Part shown: one piece after another, positions 8,280 to 17,056 of the stretch
Position numbering within the stretch: position 1 is the stretch's first letter
How the letters are laid out: each line of letters begins with the position of its first letter
From: Marivita lacus
GTDB lineage: Bacteria > Pseudomonadota > Alphaproteobacteria > Rhodobacterales > Rhodobacteraceae
Length of the DNA: 64,000 nucleotides
NCBI RefSeq assembly: GCF_014637725.1
Contig: NZ_BMFC01000005.1
Span: 62,001-126,000, forward strand
Direction: 5' to 3'
Translations under genes and position numbers: made by a program
The notes under the pieces: generated by a model
What the model was told of the DNA's origin: nothing
Databases searched by the model: none
The model's input: only the letters and a program-made list of their open reading frames with translations

Positions 8280-9691
8280 AACCGATCTCCGATCAGGAAC
8301 TGTGCCGCGCGATCAAGCCGGATGTGCGGCGGGCCTTCACCGGGTTTCAGGCTGAGCTGCGCAGGAGCAAAGCGCATGATCTGGTAGTCCTGATCGAGCC
8401 ATTTTTCCGCACCGTCGCGGGCTGGGCCAAGCAGATGTGTCGGGTCCTGCGGCAACTCTCCGGGATAGAACGCCGCTTGTTTGCCGCTGTCGAGAAGCGT
8501 GCCGCGCACGCAGGCCAATTCGCTGCCCTGATGCGGGCGCATCTCCTCGACCGTGGCGCGCAAGGATGCAATGGACATGGCGCTGGTCTTGGCCCCGGCA
8601 AATTGCGCGCGGTCGCGGGCCTCGCGGGTCAGCGATTCCATGATCGCGGTCAGGCGGGCGTGCTGCGTGTGGTGCAAATGGTCGGCCTTGGTGGCGGCAA
8701 AGAGGATCTTCTCGACCCGTTTGCCCAGCAGAAGCTGGCTCAGAAAGGCGTTCTGACCTGGGCGAAAGGCGCCCAGGATGTCCGACATCGCCTGCCGCAT
8801 GTCCTCGACCGCCTGCGGGCCGGCATGGATCGCCCCCAGCGCATCGACCAGCACGACCTGGCGGTCGATCTTGGCAAAGTGGTCGCGGAAGAAGGGTTTG
8901 ACGACTTGGGATTTGTAGGCCTCGAAGCGGCGCTCCATCTCGCGGACCAGCGATTTTCGCGGCGGATTTCCTGTCGGTGGAAGAGGCGCGAAGGTGAGGA
9001 CCGGACTGCCCGCGAGATCGCCGGGCAAAAGGAATCGCCCGGGTGTGCAATCCGAAAACCCGGCCTGCCGGGCGGCGGTCAGATAGGCGGTAAAGCGTGC
9101 GGCAAGTTTCTGCGCGCGCGGCTCTTCGAGCTGTGCGGTCGCGTCTTCGGCGCGGGCGATCTGAAGGTAATCCTGCGCGGCCTCGCGGTTTTCGATCCGC
9201 TTAAGGGTTTCTTCAGACCATTGGGCATAGCTTTTGTCGAGCAAGCCAAGATCAAGCAACCACTCACCGGGATAATCAACGATGTCGAGATGTATGGTCC
9301 GCGGCCCCTGAAACCCCGACAAAAGCCCCGCCGGGCGCACCTTGAGCGAGAGGCGCAATTCGCTGATCGTGCGCGTGCTGTCGGGCCAGTGCGGAACGCG
9401 GGCGGTCAGGTCGCCCAGATGCGCTTCGTAGTCGAAACGCGGCAGCGTGTCGTCAGGCTGCGGCTGCAGATAGGCCGACAGAATGCGCCCTTCGCCCTGC
9501 GCCAGAAGGCCGGGCATGCGTCCGCGATCCATCAGGTTGGCCACCAGCGAGGTGATGAACACCGTCTTGCCGGACCGCGCCAGCCCCGTCACGCCAAGCC
9601 GGATCACGGGCTCAAAAAACGCGCCCGACAGGGTATGGGTGACGTTCTCGAAGCCACGGGTCAGAGTGTCGGCAATGGTGGAAATGACCAA
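8276..9691 (-). CDS. YcjX-family P-loop GTP-binding protein
   Basis: 471 residues. A Walker A motif GLARSGKT lies at residues 36-43, a Walker-B-like HLDIVDYPGEWLLDLGLL near residue 135, and the family segment VVLVDALGAIHAGPQAVEDM after residue 280; KILFAATKADHL supplies the guanine-specificity TKAD motif. This is the YcjX/DUF463 family of dynamin-like or stress-related GTPases; the cellular role is unclear. It is the first gene of a minus-strand operon with a GNAT protein and the YcjF-like membrane protein, matching the ycjX-ycjF pairing of enterobacteria apart from the inserted gene. Confidence 0.92.
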   Translation of the reverse strand: MVISTIADTLTRGFENVTHTLSGAFFEPVIRLGVTGLARSGKTVFITSLVANLMDRGRMPGLLAQGEGRILSAYLQPQPDDTLPRFDYEAHLGDLTARVPHWPDSTRTISELRLSLKVRPAGLLSGFQGPRTIHLDIVDYPGEWLLDLGLLDKSYAQWSEETLKRIENREAAQDYLQIARAEDATAQLEEPRAQKLAARFTAYLTAARQAGFSDCTPGRFLLPGDLAGSPVLTFAPLPPTGNPPRKSLVREMERRFEAYKSQVVKPFFRDHFAKIDRQVVLVDALGAIHAGPQAVEDMRQAMSDILGAFRPGQNAFLSQLLLGKRVEKILFAATKADHLHHTQHARLTAIMESLTREARDRAQFAGAKTSAMSIASLRATVEEMRPHQGSELACVRGTLLDSGKQAAFYPGELPQDPTHLLGPARDGAEKWLDQDYQIMRFAPAQLSLKPGEGPPHIRLDRAAQFLIGDRL

Positions 9692-9802
9692 GAGGGGCCT
9701 CGTTTCATTGTGTTGACCCCACAGATAAAGGCGGGGGGCCGCAGATACCAGTGCAGCGCAAGGGGGATTGTTCCACGCAAATCGTCAGGCTAAGCGGGGC
9801 GC

Positions 9803-10573
9803 ATGCCCAGATATGCCCTCAAAGTCGAATACGATGGCGCGCCTTTTGCCGGTTGGCAAAGGCAGGCCGATCAGCCGTCGGTTCAGGGCGCGATCGAAGC
9901 AGCCTTGGCGCGGTTGGAACCGGGCGCGCATACGATTGCAGCTGCAGGACGCACGGATGCTGGCGTTCACGCGCGTGGGCAGGTCTGTCATTGCGACCTG
10001 AGCAAGGATTGGTCGCCGTTCCGGCTGTCCGAGGCGTTGAACTATCACCTGAAGCCCTTGCCTGTGGCAATCGTGGACGCGGCATTGGTCGCAGGCGACT
10101 GGCACGCGCGGTTTTCGGCGACCGAACGGCGGTACCTCTTCCGTCTGGTGTCACGCCGCGCGCCGTTGACGCTGGAGGCGGGGCAGGTCTGGCAGGTGAA
10201 GCACGATCTGGATCTGGCGCCGATGCAGGACGCGGCGCGGTATCTGATAGGGTTGCACGATTTCACCACGTTTCGGTCCACCATGTGTCAGGCGACCTCT
10301 CCGGTAAAGACCCTGGACGCGCTGGATATCACGCAGGTCGAGACCGATTGGGGCATGGAACATCAGTTCCGCCTGCGCGCGCGGTCCTTCCTGCACAACC
10401 AGGTGCGCAGTTTCGTCGGCACGCTGGAGCGGGTGGGAGCAGGTGCTTGGAACCCGGAAGATGTGCAAGATGCGCTTGAGGCGCGGGATCGGGCGGCGTG
10501 CGGGCCGGTCAGTCCGCCGCAGGGGTTGTACCTGACCGGTGTCGGTTATCCGGACGATCCGTTTGTGGCATGA
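9803..10573 (+). CDS. truA: tRNA pseudouridine(38-40) synthase TruA
   Basis: 256 residues, normal length. The catalytic motif [14 protein letters not shown] puts the nucleophile aspartate at residue 52; [19 protein letters not shown] near the N-terminus and [21 protein letters not shown] near residue 200 are the other conserved blocks. The enzyme isomerises uridines 38-40 in the anticodon stem-loop of many tRNAs. It stands alone on the plus strand and is followed by a palindrome and an intergenic repeat. Confidence 0.97.
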   Translation: MPRYALKVEYDGAPFAGWQRQADQPSVQGAIEAALARLEPGAHTIAAAGRTDAGVHARGQVCHCDLSKDWSPFRLSEALNYHLKPLPVAIVDAALVAGDWHARFSATERRYLFRLVSRRAPLTLEAGQVWQVKHDLDLAPMQDAARYLIGLHDFTTFRSTMCQATSPVKTLDALDITQVETDWGMEHQFRLRARSFLHNQVRSFVGTLERVGAGAWNPEDVQDALEARDRAACGPVSPPQGLYLTGVGYPDDPFVA

Positions 10574-10608
10574 GAGGGATTGCGCTGCGCGGGGCGCATC
10601 GCGGGTGC

Positions 10609-10630
10609 GCAGATTTTTGCAAAAATCTGC
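10609..10630. repeat. 22-bp perfect palindrome
   Basis: A perfect, loopless palindrome centred on TTGCAA, with arms GCAGATTTTTG and CAAAAATCTGC, 36 bases after the truA stop. It is immediately followed by the GGGGC...GCCCC repeat, so it may be the outer part of the same element or the truA terminator. Confidence 0.8.
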
Positions 10631-10632
10631 TT

Positions 10633-10683
10633 GGGGCTCTGCCCCAAACCCCGAGATATTTCCGAACCGGAGAAGAACAGGAC
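10633..10683 (+). repeat. Rhodobacterales-type intergenic repeat, copy 1
   Basis: Contains the hairpin GGGGC-TCT-GCCCC, then AAACCCCGAGATATTT, and ends GAGAAGAACAGGAC. A second copy in the other orientation (58374..58426) shares the hairpin, the CCCCGAGrTATTT block and the AGAAGAACAGGAC end. Elements with this core are common between genes in roseobacters; role unknown. With the preceding palindrome it fills most of the truA-argD gap. Confidence 0.75.
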
Positions 10684-10876
10684 TTGTTTTGACATCGGTT
10701 ATGGCAGATGAAATCCGCATGACAAAGTTGATCGACATCCGACGAGACATCTGATCTTGCCTTTCCGCCCCCGGATTGTGGGCGATCCGTCACCTTTTGT
10801 CCGAATTCATCATCCTTTCCGTTGACTTGGCCCGCGCTGCTTGGCACGGCTTGGGCTTCCTGAAATGAGGTTTGCC

Positions 10877-12058
10877 ATGATCCCCTCTGTCCTGCCCACC
10901 TATTCCCGCGCGCCGCTTCAATTCGTGAAGGGCGAAGGCACCTGGCTGATCGAGGCGGATGGGCGACGCTTTCTCGATCTGGGCGCAGGTATCGCGGTGA
11001 ACGCGCTGGGCCATGCCCATCCGGCGCTGGTGCAGGCGCTGACCGATCAGGCGCAGAAGCTGTGGCACGTGTCGAACCTTTACGAGATCCCGCAGCAGCA
11101 GGCGCTGGCCGACAAGCTGGTCGCGGCGAGTTTCGCGGACACGGTGTTCTTTACCAATTCGGGGACTGAATCCTGCGAATTGGCGGTCAAGATGGCGCGC
11201 AAGTACTGGTACGACAAAGGTCATCCCGAGAAGACGACGATCCTGGCCTTCGAAGGCTCTTTCCATGGCCGGTCGTCGGCGGGAATCGCGGCTGCCGGAT
11301 CGGAAAAGATGACCAAGGGCTTTGCGCCCCTTCTGCCGGGGTTCAGGCATGTCGGCTGGGGCGATCACGACGCGATGCATGCGGCGATCGACGACAGCGT
11401 CGGCGCGATTCTGATCGAACCGGTACAGGGAGAGGGCGGGATTCGACCGCTGCCCGACCAGTGCCTTAAGGGGCTGCGCGCGCTGTGCGACGAGAAAGGC
11501 ATTCTGCTGATCCTCGACGAGGTGCAATGCGGCGTTGCGCGGACGGGGCGATTGTTTGCGCATGAATGGGCGGGAGTGACGCCCGACATCATGATGGTGG
11601 CCAAGGGCATCGGCGGGGGCTTTCCGCTGGGCGCGGTGCTCGCCACGGAAGAGGCGGCGTCTGGCATGACGGCGGGCACGCATGGGTCGACCTATGGCGG
11701 CAACCCGCTCGGCTGCGCTGTGGGCTGCGCGGTGATGGACATCGTCAGCGCGCCTGAGTTCCTTGAGACCGTGAACGCACGGGCCGGATTCCTGCGTCAA
11801 AAGCTCGAAGGTCTGGTCGCGTCGCACCCTGACGTGTTCGAAGGCGTGCGCGGGCTTGGGCTGATGCTTGGGTTGAAGTGCAAGCTGGCCCCGATCGATC
11901 TGGTCAAGGCTGGCTATGGCTGCGGCGTCATCACGGTGCCTGCGGCGGATAACGTCGTGCGCCTTCTGCCGCCATTGAACATCAGCGAAGACGAGATTTC
12001 CGAGGCGGTGAACCGGCTCGATTTCGCCGCGGACGCGGTTCTCGAGACGCAGGGCTGA
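10877..12058 (+). CDS. argD: acetylornithine aminotransferase (aspartate aminotransferase family)
   Basis: 393 residues from the ATG at 10877, which has ATGAGG six bases upstream; the earlier codons of the open frame are not conserved-looking. Class III PLP aminotransferase: [15 protein letters not shown], the [13 protein letters not shown] segment with the cofactor-contacting aspartate, and the PLP lysine in [15 protein letters not shown]. It transfers an amino group between N-acetylornithine and 2-oxoglutarate in arginine synthesis and may also act on succinyldiaminopimelate. The assignment is supported by argF starting 8 bases downstream. Confidence 0.95.
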   Translation: MIPSVLPTYSRAPLQFVKGEGTWLIEADGRRFLDLGAGIAVNALGHAHPALVQALTDQAQKLWHVSNLYEIPQQQALADKLVAASFADTVFFTNSGTESCELAVKMARKYWYDKGHPEKTTILAFEGSFHGRSSAGIAAAGSEKMTKGFAPLLPGFRHVGWGDHDAMHAAIDDSVGAILIEPVQGEGGIRPLPDQCLKGLRALCDEKGILLILDEVQCGVARTGRLFAHEWAGVTPDIMMVAKGIGGGFPLGAVLATEEAASGMTAGTHGSTYGGNPLGCAVGCAVMDIVSAPEFLETVNARAGFLRQKLEGLVASHPDVFEGVRGLGLMLGLKCKLAPIDLVKAGYGCGVITVPAADNVVRLLPPLNISEDEISEAVNRLDFAADAVLETQG

Positions 12059-12066
12059 GGCAGGAC

Positions 12067-12993
12067 ATGAAGCATTTTCTGGATATTCACAAAACCGACG
12101 CGGATGATCTGCGGGCGGTGATCGACCAGGGCATCGCCATGAAGGACGCGCGCAACGGGCGTCCCAAGGGCGCGCTGGATGACGAGCAGCCGCTGGCCGG
12201 GCGGATGGTGGCGCTGATCTTCGAAAAGCCGTCGACGCGGACGCGGGTGTCGTTTGACGTGGGTGTGCGCCAGATGGGCGGGCAGACCATGGTGCTGTCG
12301 GGGTCTGACATGCAACTGGGGCATGGGGAAACCATTGCCGACACCGCGCGGGTGATGAGCCGTTATGTCGACCTGATCTTGATCCGCACCTTCGACGAGG
12401 CGGTTCTGGAAGAGATGGCGGAAAACGCCACCGTTCCGGTGATCAACGGGCTGACCGACCGCTCCCATCCCTGCCAGATCATGGCGGACGTGATGACCTA
12501 CGAGGAACATCGCGGGCCGATCCGGGGCAAGAAGGTTGTCTGGTGCGGGGACGGCAACAATGTCTGCGCGTCCTTCCTGCATGCCGCGGCGCAGTTCGGG
12601 TTCGATTTCACCTTCACCGGGCCGGTGCAGCTTGATCCCGAGATGGAGTTTGTGGGCCTTGCCCGGAACGCGGGCGTTTCCGTCGCCATCGAGCGCGATC
12701 CGTTCAAGGCGGTCGAGGGTGCTGACCTTGTTGTCGCGGACACCTGGGTGTCGATGCATGACGCGCAATCCGCCAAGGAGCGGCGGCACAACATGCTGCG
12801 GCCCTACCAGGTGAATGTCGACCTGATGCGCCAGGCCAAGCCAGACGCGCTGTTCATGCATTGCCTGCCTGCGCATCGCGGCGAAGAGGTGACGTCCGAG
12901 GTGATGGACGGCCCGCAATCGGTGATCTTTGACGAGGCGGAAAACCGGCTGCACGCGCAAAAGGCGATCATGCGCTATTGTCTCGGGGTGTGA
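12067..12993 (+). CDS. argF: ornithine carbamoyltransferase
   Basis: 308 residues. Carbamoyl-phosphate binding motif [11 protein letters not shown], the [11 protein letters not shown] motif, the ornithine-side DTWVSM and the [12 protein letters not shown] motif are all intact. It makes citrulline from ornithine and carbamoyl phosphate. It is translated with argD (8-base gap), so argD-argF form an arginine operon. Confidence 0.98.
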   Translation: MKHFLDIHKTDADDLRAVIDQGIAMKDARNGRPKGALDDEQPLAGRMVALIFEKPSTRTRVSFDVGVRQMGGQTMVLSGSDMQLGHGETIADTARVMSRYVDLILIRTFDEAVLEEMAENATVPVINGLTDRSHPCQIMADVMTYEEHRGPIRGKKVVWCGDGNNVCASFLHAAAQFGFDFTFTGPVQLDPEMEFVGLARNAGVSVAIERDPFKAVEGADLVVADTWVSMHDAQSAKERRHNMLRPYQVNVDLMRQAKPDALFMHCLPAHRGEEVTSEVMDGPQSVIFDEAENRLHAQKAIMRYCLGV

Positions 12994-13021
12994 CCCGCGG
13001 CCATCAGGATTGGTGCGTGAC

Positions 13022-13043
13022 TTGCGGGCAGCTTTGCCCGTAA
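13022..13043 (+). terminator. hairpin after argF
   Basis: An 8-bp stem TTGCGGGC/GCCCGTAA (one G-T pair) with a 6-base loop, 28 bases after the argF stop and 10 bases before the next small gene. There is no T run, so it could instead be a leader structure of the small gene. Confidence 0.4.
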
Positions 13044-13053
13044 GCATGTGCGT

Positions 13054-13230
13054 ATGAAACACATCCCCAAAACAAACACCGACGATGCGCTGATCCAGGA
13101 GTACCTGAACAAGGGTGGCACCGTCAGCGTGGGCAAGACCAAGCCCCTGCCAAGCGCGTTGGGTCTGAGCAACAACCTGTGGAACAACAAGGCCACCAAG
13201 AAAGACAAGCCTGCCCCCGACAAGACCTGA
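13054..13230 (+). CDS. small conserved-looking protein, unknown function
   Basis: A 58-residue basic, hydrophilic protein from the ATG at 13054 (MKHIPKTNTDD); a GTG two codons earlier is also in frame. No membrane segment, no cysteine, lysine-rich end (NKATKKDKPAPDKT). Reading-frame composition (aliphatic and polar residues in coherent blocks, e.g. ALIQEYLNKGGTVSVGK) looks coding and the frame fits exactly between argF and the next gene. I do not know a function. Confidence 0.65.
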   Translation: MKHIPKTNTDDALIQEYLNKGGTVSVGKTKPLPSALGLSNNLWNNKATKKDKPAPDKT

Positions 13231-13274
13231 CCTTCGCGCTTGGTGGACAGTTTCGGCGTTGGCGGAACCGGAAA

Positions 13275-13282
13275 GAGGAGGC
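13275..13282 (+). promoter_or_regulatory. ribosome binding site deciding the ArsC-like start
   Basis: AGAGGAGG, nine bases before the GTG at 13292. It argues against the far-upstream TTG at 13259, which would lie before the binding site. Confidence 0.7.
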
Positions 13283-13291
13283 TGCGCTTTG

Positions 13292-13627
13292 GTGATTTAT
13301 GGATTGAGCACCTGTTCGGAGTGCCGCAAGGCACAGAAAGCGCTGGCGGCTGAGGGTCGGACCGTCAGCCTGCGCGACATTCGGTCAGAGCCGCTGAGCG
13401 AGGCCGAATTGGCCGAGTTCATTGCGGAGTTCGGCGACCGTCTGGTGGATCGTTCGACCAATGATTACCGGGCTTTGAGCGATTGGCTGAAGGCCTCCGA
13501 GGTCGACGCGCAGATCGCGGCGCAGCCCAAGGTGATGGCCCGCCCGGTCATCCGGGATGGGGACAGGCTCTACTTGGGATGGGATGCTGCTGTTCAGGCT
13601 GCCGTATCGGAAGGCCCGGCGGGCTGA
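13292..13627 (+). CDS. ArsC/Spx-family thioredoxin-fold protein
   Basis: 111 residues from the GTG at 13292, placed by the strong site AGAGGAGG; TTG at 13289 is the alternative. The N-terminus YGLSTCSECRKAQKAL has a CxxC pair as in Spx/YffB rather than the single-cysteine ArsC loop, and the family features LVDRSTNDYRAL and PVIRDGDRLYLGWD follow. Such proteins are glutathione- or thioredoxin-linked reductases or Spx-like regulators; arsenate reduction is not implied, since no ars genes are nearby. It converges on yidD with 2 bases between them. Confidence 0.85.
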   Translation: MIYGLSTCSECRKAQKALAAEGRTVSLRDIRSEPLSEAELAEFIAEFGDRLVDRSTNDYRALSDWLKASEVDAQIAAQPKVMARPVIRDGDRLYLGWDAAVQAAVSEGPAG

Positions 13628-13629
13628 CG

Positions 13630-13851
13630 TCAGTCCGGCACGTTATCCACGCCCGAGCTGCCCCAGGGGTGGCAGCGGCCGATGCGGCGCAGTGTGAGCC
13701 AGCCGCCCTTGATCCCGCCATGTTTGCGCAGCGCTTCGAGCGCGTAGGCAGAGCAGGTCGGGTGGTAGCGGCAATTGTTGCCGACCCAAGGGGAGAAGAT
13801 CAGGCGGTAGGCGCGGACGGGCAGGGCGAGTGTCCAGGCAAGCAGCGTCAT
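13630..13851 (-). CDS. yidD: membrane protein insertion efficiency factor YidD
   Basis: 73 residues with the complete family signature: [33 protein letters not shown], including the paired cysteines, and [10 protein letters not shown] near the end. YidD assists YidC-dependent membrane protein insertion at the inner face of the membrane. Its start overlaps the rnpA stop (ATGA, 13848..13851). The frequent next gene, yidC, does not follow here; the operon ends at this gene. Confidence 0.96.
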   Translation of the reverse strand: MTLLAWTLALPVRAYRLIFSPWVGNNCRYHPTCSAYALEALRKHGGIKGGWLTLRRIGRCHPWGSSGVDNVPD

Positions 13852-14252
13852 GTCTGTGCGTGGATCTTGCGCAGCGCGTAGATCAGATCGCTTTTGAGCG
13901 CCTGGAACTCGCGGTCAATGGTCGCGCCGGGGCGACCGATCAGCACGTAATCCCAACCGGGCTTGGCACCGGGCAAGAGCGCCTCGGCCACGACGGCACG
14001 CAGACGCCGTTTGGCACGGTTGCGTGCCACGGCATTGCCGATCTTCTTGGAGCAGGTATAGCCGACCCGGATCGTGGGATCGCCGTCATCGCGGTGCCGG
14101 GCTTGCAGCAGCATGCCATCGGTGCCCCGCCGCAGGGCGCGGGCAGCGCGCAGGAAATCGGCGCGGTGGCGCAGCACGGTCATCGGGGGACATGGCAACA
14201 CCGCCGGATGCGTGTTTCCCCTTGTCTCCAAGGAGGACTCCGGCGGTGTCAT
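13848..14252 (-). CDS. rnpA: ribonuclease P protein component
   Basis: 134 residues. The RNA-binding signature [18 protein letters not shown] and the upstream [13 protein letters not shown] block identify RnpA, which helps the RNase P RNA mature tRNA 5' ends. The N-terminal ~25 residues before [17 protein letters not shown] are variable; a later ATG at 14183 is possible, but an N-terminal extension starting MTPPE is common in this group, so 14252 is kept. It sits 28 bases after rpmH. Confidence 0.94.
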   Translation of the reverse strand: MTPPESSLETRGNTHPAVLPCPPMTVLRHRADFLRAARALRRGTDGMLLQARHRDDGDPTIRVGYTCSKKIGNAVARNRAKRRLRAVVAEALLPGAKPGWDYVLIGRPGATIDREFQALKSDLIYALRKIHAQT

Positions 14253-14280
14253 GTCAGATTGCCTGCTGTGTCGCGGGCGC

Positions 14281-14415
14281 TTACGCGCTCAGCGACTTGC
14301 GGCCACGTGCGCGGCGCGCGTTGAGGATCTTGCGGCCTGCCTTGGTAGCCATGCGCGCACGGAAACCGTGGCGGCGCTTGCGAACGAGGTTCGAGGGTTG
14401 AAAGGTGCGTTTCAT
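14281..14415 (-). CDS. rpmH: 50S ribosomal protein L34
   Basis: A 44-residue, highly basic protein: it begins [19 protein letters not shown], continues through [19 protein letters not shown] and ends RKSLSA, the canonical L34 sequence and length. It is followed by rnpA and yidD on the same strand, the universal rpmH-rnpA arrangement, and preceded by a clear promoter. Confidence 0.98.
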
Positions 14416-14876
14416 CGCGTCCTGCTCCGTCTTGTCGGTCCGGGGGCGCGGATTCGTCCGCCGGGGTTATTCGAAGCCCGTGCTATAGGCAGGTGACTTT
14501 GGGTTGTCAAACGCTGTGTCGGGGATTTCCGCGTTTTCCTGTCGCTTGCATGAAGTTGGCGGTGACGTGTTGCCGCTTCGGACGAATGCCTTGAGATATC
14601 TGGAGTCCGCAGGCATGCGGTTCCGGCCACACCCCGGCACGGTTTCCTGAAACAATGCCACACGGCGGCGTGTGGTGCTGTCACAGACTGCAATATTGCC
14701 CGTCGTCCGAGCGGTGAAATGTTTCAATCCATGCGCTCAGGGCATCGATTCTCACGCAAAGCCACGGTGTCGATCAAGCAGCCGTGAGCCGGGTGTTGCT
14801 GCGCGGCTGCAAGGGGCATCTTTCGCTCAAGCAAACCGCAACCTTTGAAGAGGCGGCCCACGCGGGCCTGTATGAC
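14416..14876. other. 461-base divergent intergenic region
   Basis: Holds the rpmH promoter on the minus strand and presumably the promoter of the TVP38 gene on the plus strand. Apart from a short hairpin-capable stretch CCACACGGCGGCGTGTGG near 14655, I see no gene. Alternative upstream starts of the TVP38 gene reach back to 14784. Confidence 0.5.
14482..14510 (-). promoter_or_regulatory. sigma70-type promoter of rpmH-rnpA-yidD
   Basis: On the minus strand a perfect -35 TTGACA (14510..14505) is separated by exactly 17 bases from a -10 TATAGC (14487..14482). Transcription would start near 14475, giving a ~60-base leader before rpmH. Confidence 0.75.
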
Positions 14877-15611
14877 ATGAGCGATATGACAGACACCCAA
14901 GACACCTCCGCATGGAAGCGCCACGCGCCGTTGATCACCATTGTCGCTGTTGCCATCATCGGCGCCGTGACGTTGCGGGATTACCTGAGTTTCGAGACAC
15001 TTGCGGCCAACCGCGAGTCGTTGGAAGCGTTCCGTGATGCCAACTACCTTGTGACGGCGGGGCTGTTCATGCTGGCCTACGTGGTGATCGTCGGATTTTC
15101 CCTGCCCGGTGCGACCATTGCCACGCTGACGGGCGGGTTCCTGTTCGGAGTGTTTCCCGGCGCGCTGTTCAACGTGCTGGCGGCCACCATCGGTGCAACC
15201 GTGATCTTTCTCGCGGCGCGCCACGGGCTGGGCGAAAAGCTGGCGGCCAAGATGGATACCAGCGAGGGGGCGGTCCGCAAGATCAAGGACGGGATCGACG
15301 AGAACCAGTGGTCGATGCTGTTCCTGATCCGGCTGGTGCCCGCGGTGCCGTTCTTCGTGGCCAACCTGGTGCCTGCGCTCGTGGGTGTGCCGCTGTACCG
15401 GTTCTTCGTCTCGACCTTCCTGGGCATCATTCCGGGTGGCGTGGTCTACACGTCCGTGGGTGCCGGTCTGGGCGAGGTCTTTGCCCGGGGCGAGACACCC
15501 AACCTCGGGATCATCTTCGAGCCGCATATCCTGCTGCCGATCCTCGGATTGTGCGTGCTGGCCATGCTGCCCGTCATCCTGAAGGCCGTGCGCGGCAAGA
15601 AGGGGCTCTGA
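14877..15611 (+). CDS. TVP38/TMEM64-family membrane protein
   Basis: 244 residues from the ATG at 14877 (another ATG at 14886; the frame is open back to a GTG at 14784). Several membrane helices surround the VTT/SNARE-associated domain, whose signature is GFSLPGATIATLTGGFLFGVFPG and FLIRLVPAVPFFVANLVPALVGV, ending GIIPGGVVYTSVGAGLG. Family members (E. coli YdjX/YdjZ, related to DedA) are integral inner-membrane proteins linked to lipid scrambling or carrier-lipid transport. The gene ends 2 bases before the disulfide oxidoreductase; this pairing recurs in many proteobacteria and cyanobacteria. Confidence 0.9.
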   Translation: MSDMTDTQDTSAWKRHAPLITIVAVAIIGAVTLRDYLSFETLAANRESLEAFRDANYLVTAGLFMLAYVVIVGFSLPGATIATLTGGFLFGVFPGALFNVLAATIGATVIFLAARHGLGEKLAAKMDTSEGAVRKIKDGIDENQWSMLFLIRLVPAVPFFVANLVPALVGVPLYRFFVSTFLGIIPGGVVYTSVGAGLGEVFARGETPNLGIIFEPHILLPILGLCVLAMLPVILKAVRGKKGL

Positions 15612-15613
15612 TC

Positions 15614-17032
15614 ATGGAAAAGATCAAGACGGATGTTCTGGTGATCGGTGCCGGTTCGGGTGGGTTGTCGGTGGCTGCAGGGGCGTCGCAGATGGGGGCC
15701 AGCGTTGTCCTTCTTGAAGCGCACAAGATGGGGGGCGACTGCCTGAACTATGGCTGCGTGCCGTCAAAGGCGCTGATCGCGTCGGGCAAGGTGGCATATG
15801 CGATGTCCCATGCGGACCGCTACGGCATCGCGTCTGTCACCCCTCAGGTGGACTACGCCGCCGCCAAGGATCATGTGGCCGATGTCATCAGTCAGATCGA
15901 ACCGATGGACAGCCAGGACCGGTTCGAAGGGATGGGCGTGCGGGTGATCCGTGAACACGGGCGTTTCGTGTCCCCGACCGAGGTGGAGGCCGGCGCGTAT
16001 CGCATCACTGCGCGACGGGTGGTGATCGCCACTGGCTCGTCGCCCTTTGTGCCGCCGATCCCCGGTCTGGAAAAACTGCCCTACATCACCAACGAAACGC
16101 TTTGGGAGCTGCGCGAAAAGCCCGAGCATCTGCTGGTCATCGGCGGTGGCCCCATCGGCATGGAGATGGCGCAGGCGCATCTGCGGCTTGGCTCCAAGGT
16201 CACCGTGATCGAAGGCGCCGTTGCGCTGGGCAAGGACGACCCGGAAATGGCCGCGATCGTGATTGATGCACTGCGCGAAGAAGGGCTCGAGATCGCCGAA
16301 GGCTCGAACGCCAAGGAAGTGCGCGGAACGTCCGGTGCCATCGAGGTCGAGACCGAGGACGGGCGCGTGTTCAAAGGATCGCATATCCTTGTCGCGGTGG
16401 GGCGCAAGGCGAACACTGCTGGCCTTGATCTTGACACGGCGGGGATCAAGACGACCCGCTCCGGGATCGAAGTTGACGATACGCTTCGCACGTCGAACAA
16501 GCGCGTCTATGCGATTGGTGATGTCGCGGGTGGCCTGCAATTCACCCATGTCGCGGGCTATCATGCCGGTGTGATCATCCGGTCGATGCTGTTCGGCCTG
16601 CCGTCAAAGGCTACGACGCGGCACATTCCCTGGGCGACCTACACACAGCCGGAACTGGCGCAGGTCGGCCTGACCGAGGCGCAGGCGAAAAAGGAACACG
16701 GAACCAAGCTCGAAGTTGTGCGTTTCCACTTTCATCACAACGATCGTGCCATTGCAGAACGCAAGACTCGCGGTCTGATCAAGGTTATGGTGGTCAAGGG
16801 TCGTCCGGTGGGCGCATCCATTGCCGGCGAACAGGCGGGCGAATTGATCAACCTGTGGGCATTGGTGATCGCCAACAAGATGAAGATGAGCCAGATTGCC
16901 AACATGGTCGCGCCATACCCCACCATCGGAGAGCTTAACAAGCGGGCAGCGGGTGCTTACTTTTCGCCGCGACTGTTCGAGAGTGATACCGTTAAGAAAG
17001 TTGTCGGATTTGTTCAGAAGTGGCTGCCGTGA
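15614..17032 (+). CDS. FAD-dependent disulfide oxidoreductase, mercuric-reductase-like
   Basis: 472 residues. FAD-binding GAGSGG at 12-17, redox-active pair in GGDCLNYGCVPSKA (C43 and C48), an NAD(P)-binding GGGPIGMEMAQAHLRLG block near residue 180, the second FAD motif VYAIGDVAGG near 300 and a C-terminal dimerisation domain. It lacks the N-terminal heavy-metal domain and the C-terminal cysteine pair of true MerA and the lipoamide context of Lpd, so it belongs to the uncharacterised group found next to TVP38 proteins. Start ATG 15614, two bases after the TVP38 stop. Substrate unknown. Confidence 0.9.
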   Translation: MEKIKTDVLVIGAGSGGLSVAAGASQMGASVVLLEAHKMGGDCLNYGCVPSKALIASGKVAYAMSHADRYGIASVTPQVDYAAAKDHVADVISQIEPMDSQDRFEGMGVRVIREHGRFVSPTEVEAGAYRITARRVVIATGSSPFVPPIPGLEKLPYITNETLWELREKPEHLLVIGGGPIGMEMAQAHLRLGSKVTVIEGAVALGKDDPEMAAIVIDALREEGLEIAEGSNAKEVRGTSGAIEVETEDGRVFKGSHILVAVGRKANTAGLDLDTAGIKTTRSGIEVDDTLRTSNKRVYAIGDVAGGLQFTHVAGYHAGVIIRSMLFGLPSKATTRHIPWATYTQPELAQVGLTEAQAKKEHGTKLEVVRFHFHHNDRAIAERKTRGLIKVMVVKGRPVGASIAGEQAGELINLWALVIANKMKMSQIANMVAPYPTIGELNKRAAGAYFSPRLFESDTVKKVVGFVQKWLP

Positions 17033-17056
17033 CATGACGCATCCGGGAGAGCAGCC

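Noticed and set aside
13292-13627. Arsenate reductase (arsC) as a firm call
   Set aside because: The CxxC pair and lack of ars genes fit Spx/YffB-like proteins as well, so only the family is given.
15308-17032. 574-codon version of the disulfide oxidoreductase
   Set aside because: The extension is inside the TVP38 gene in another frame; the true start is the ATG at 15614 just before the FAD motif.
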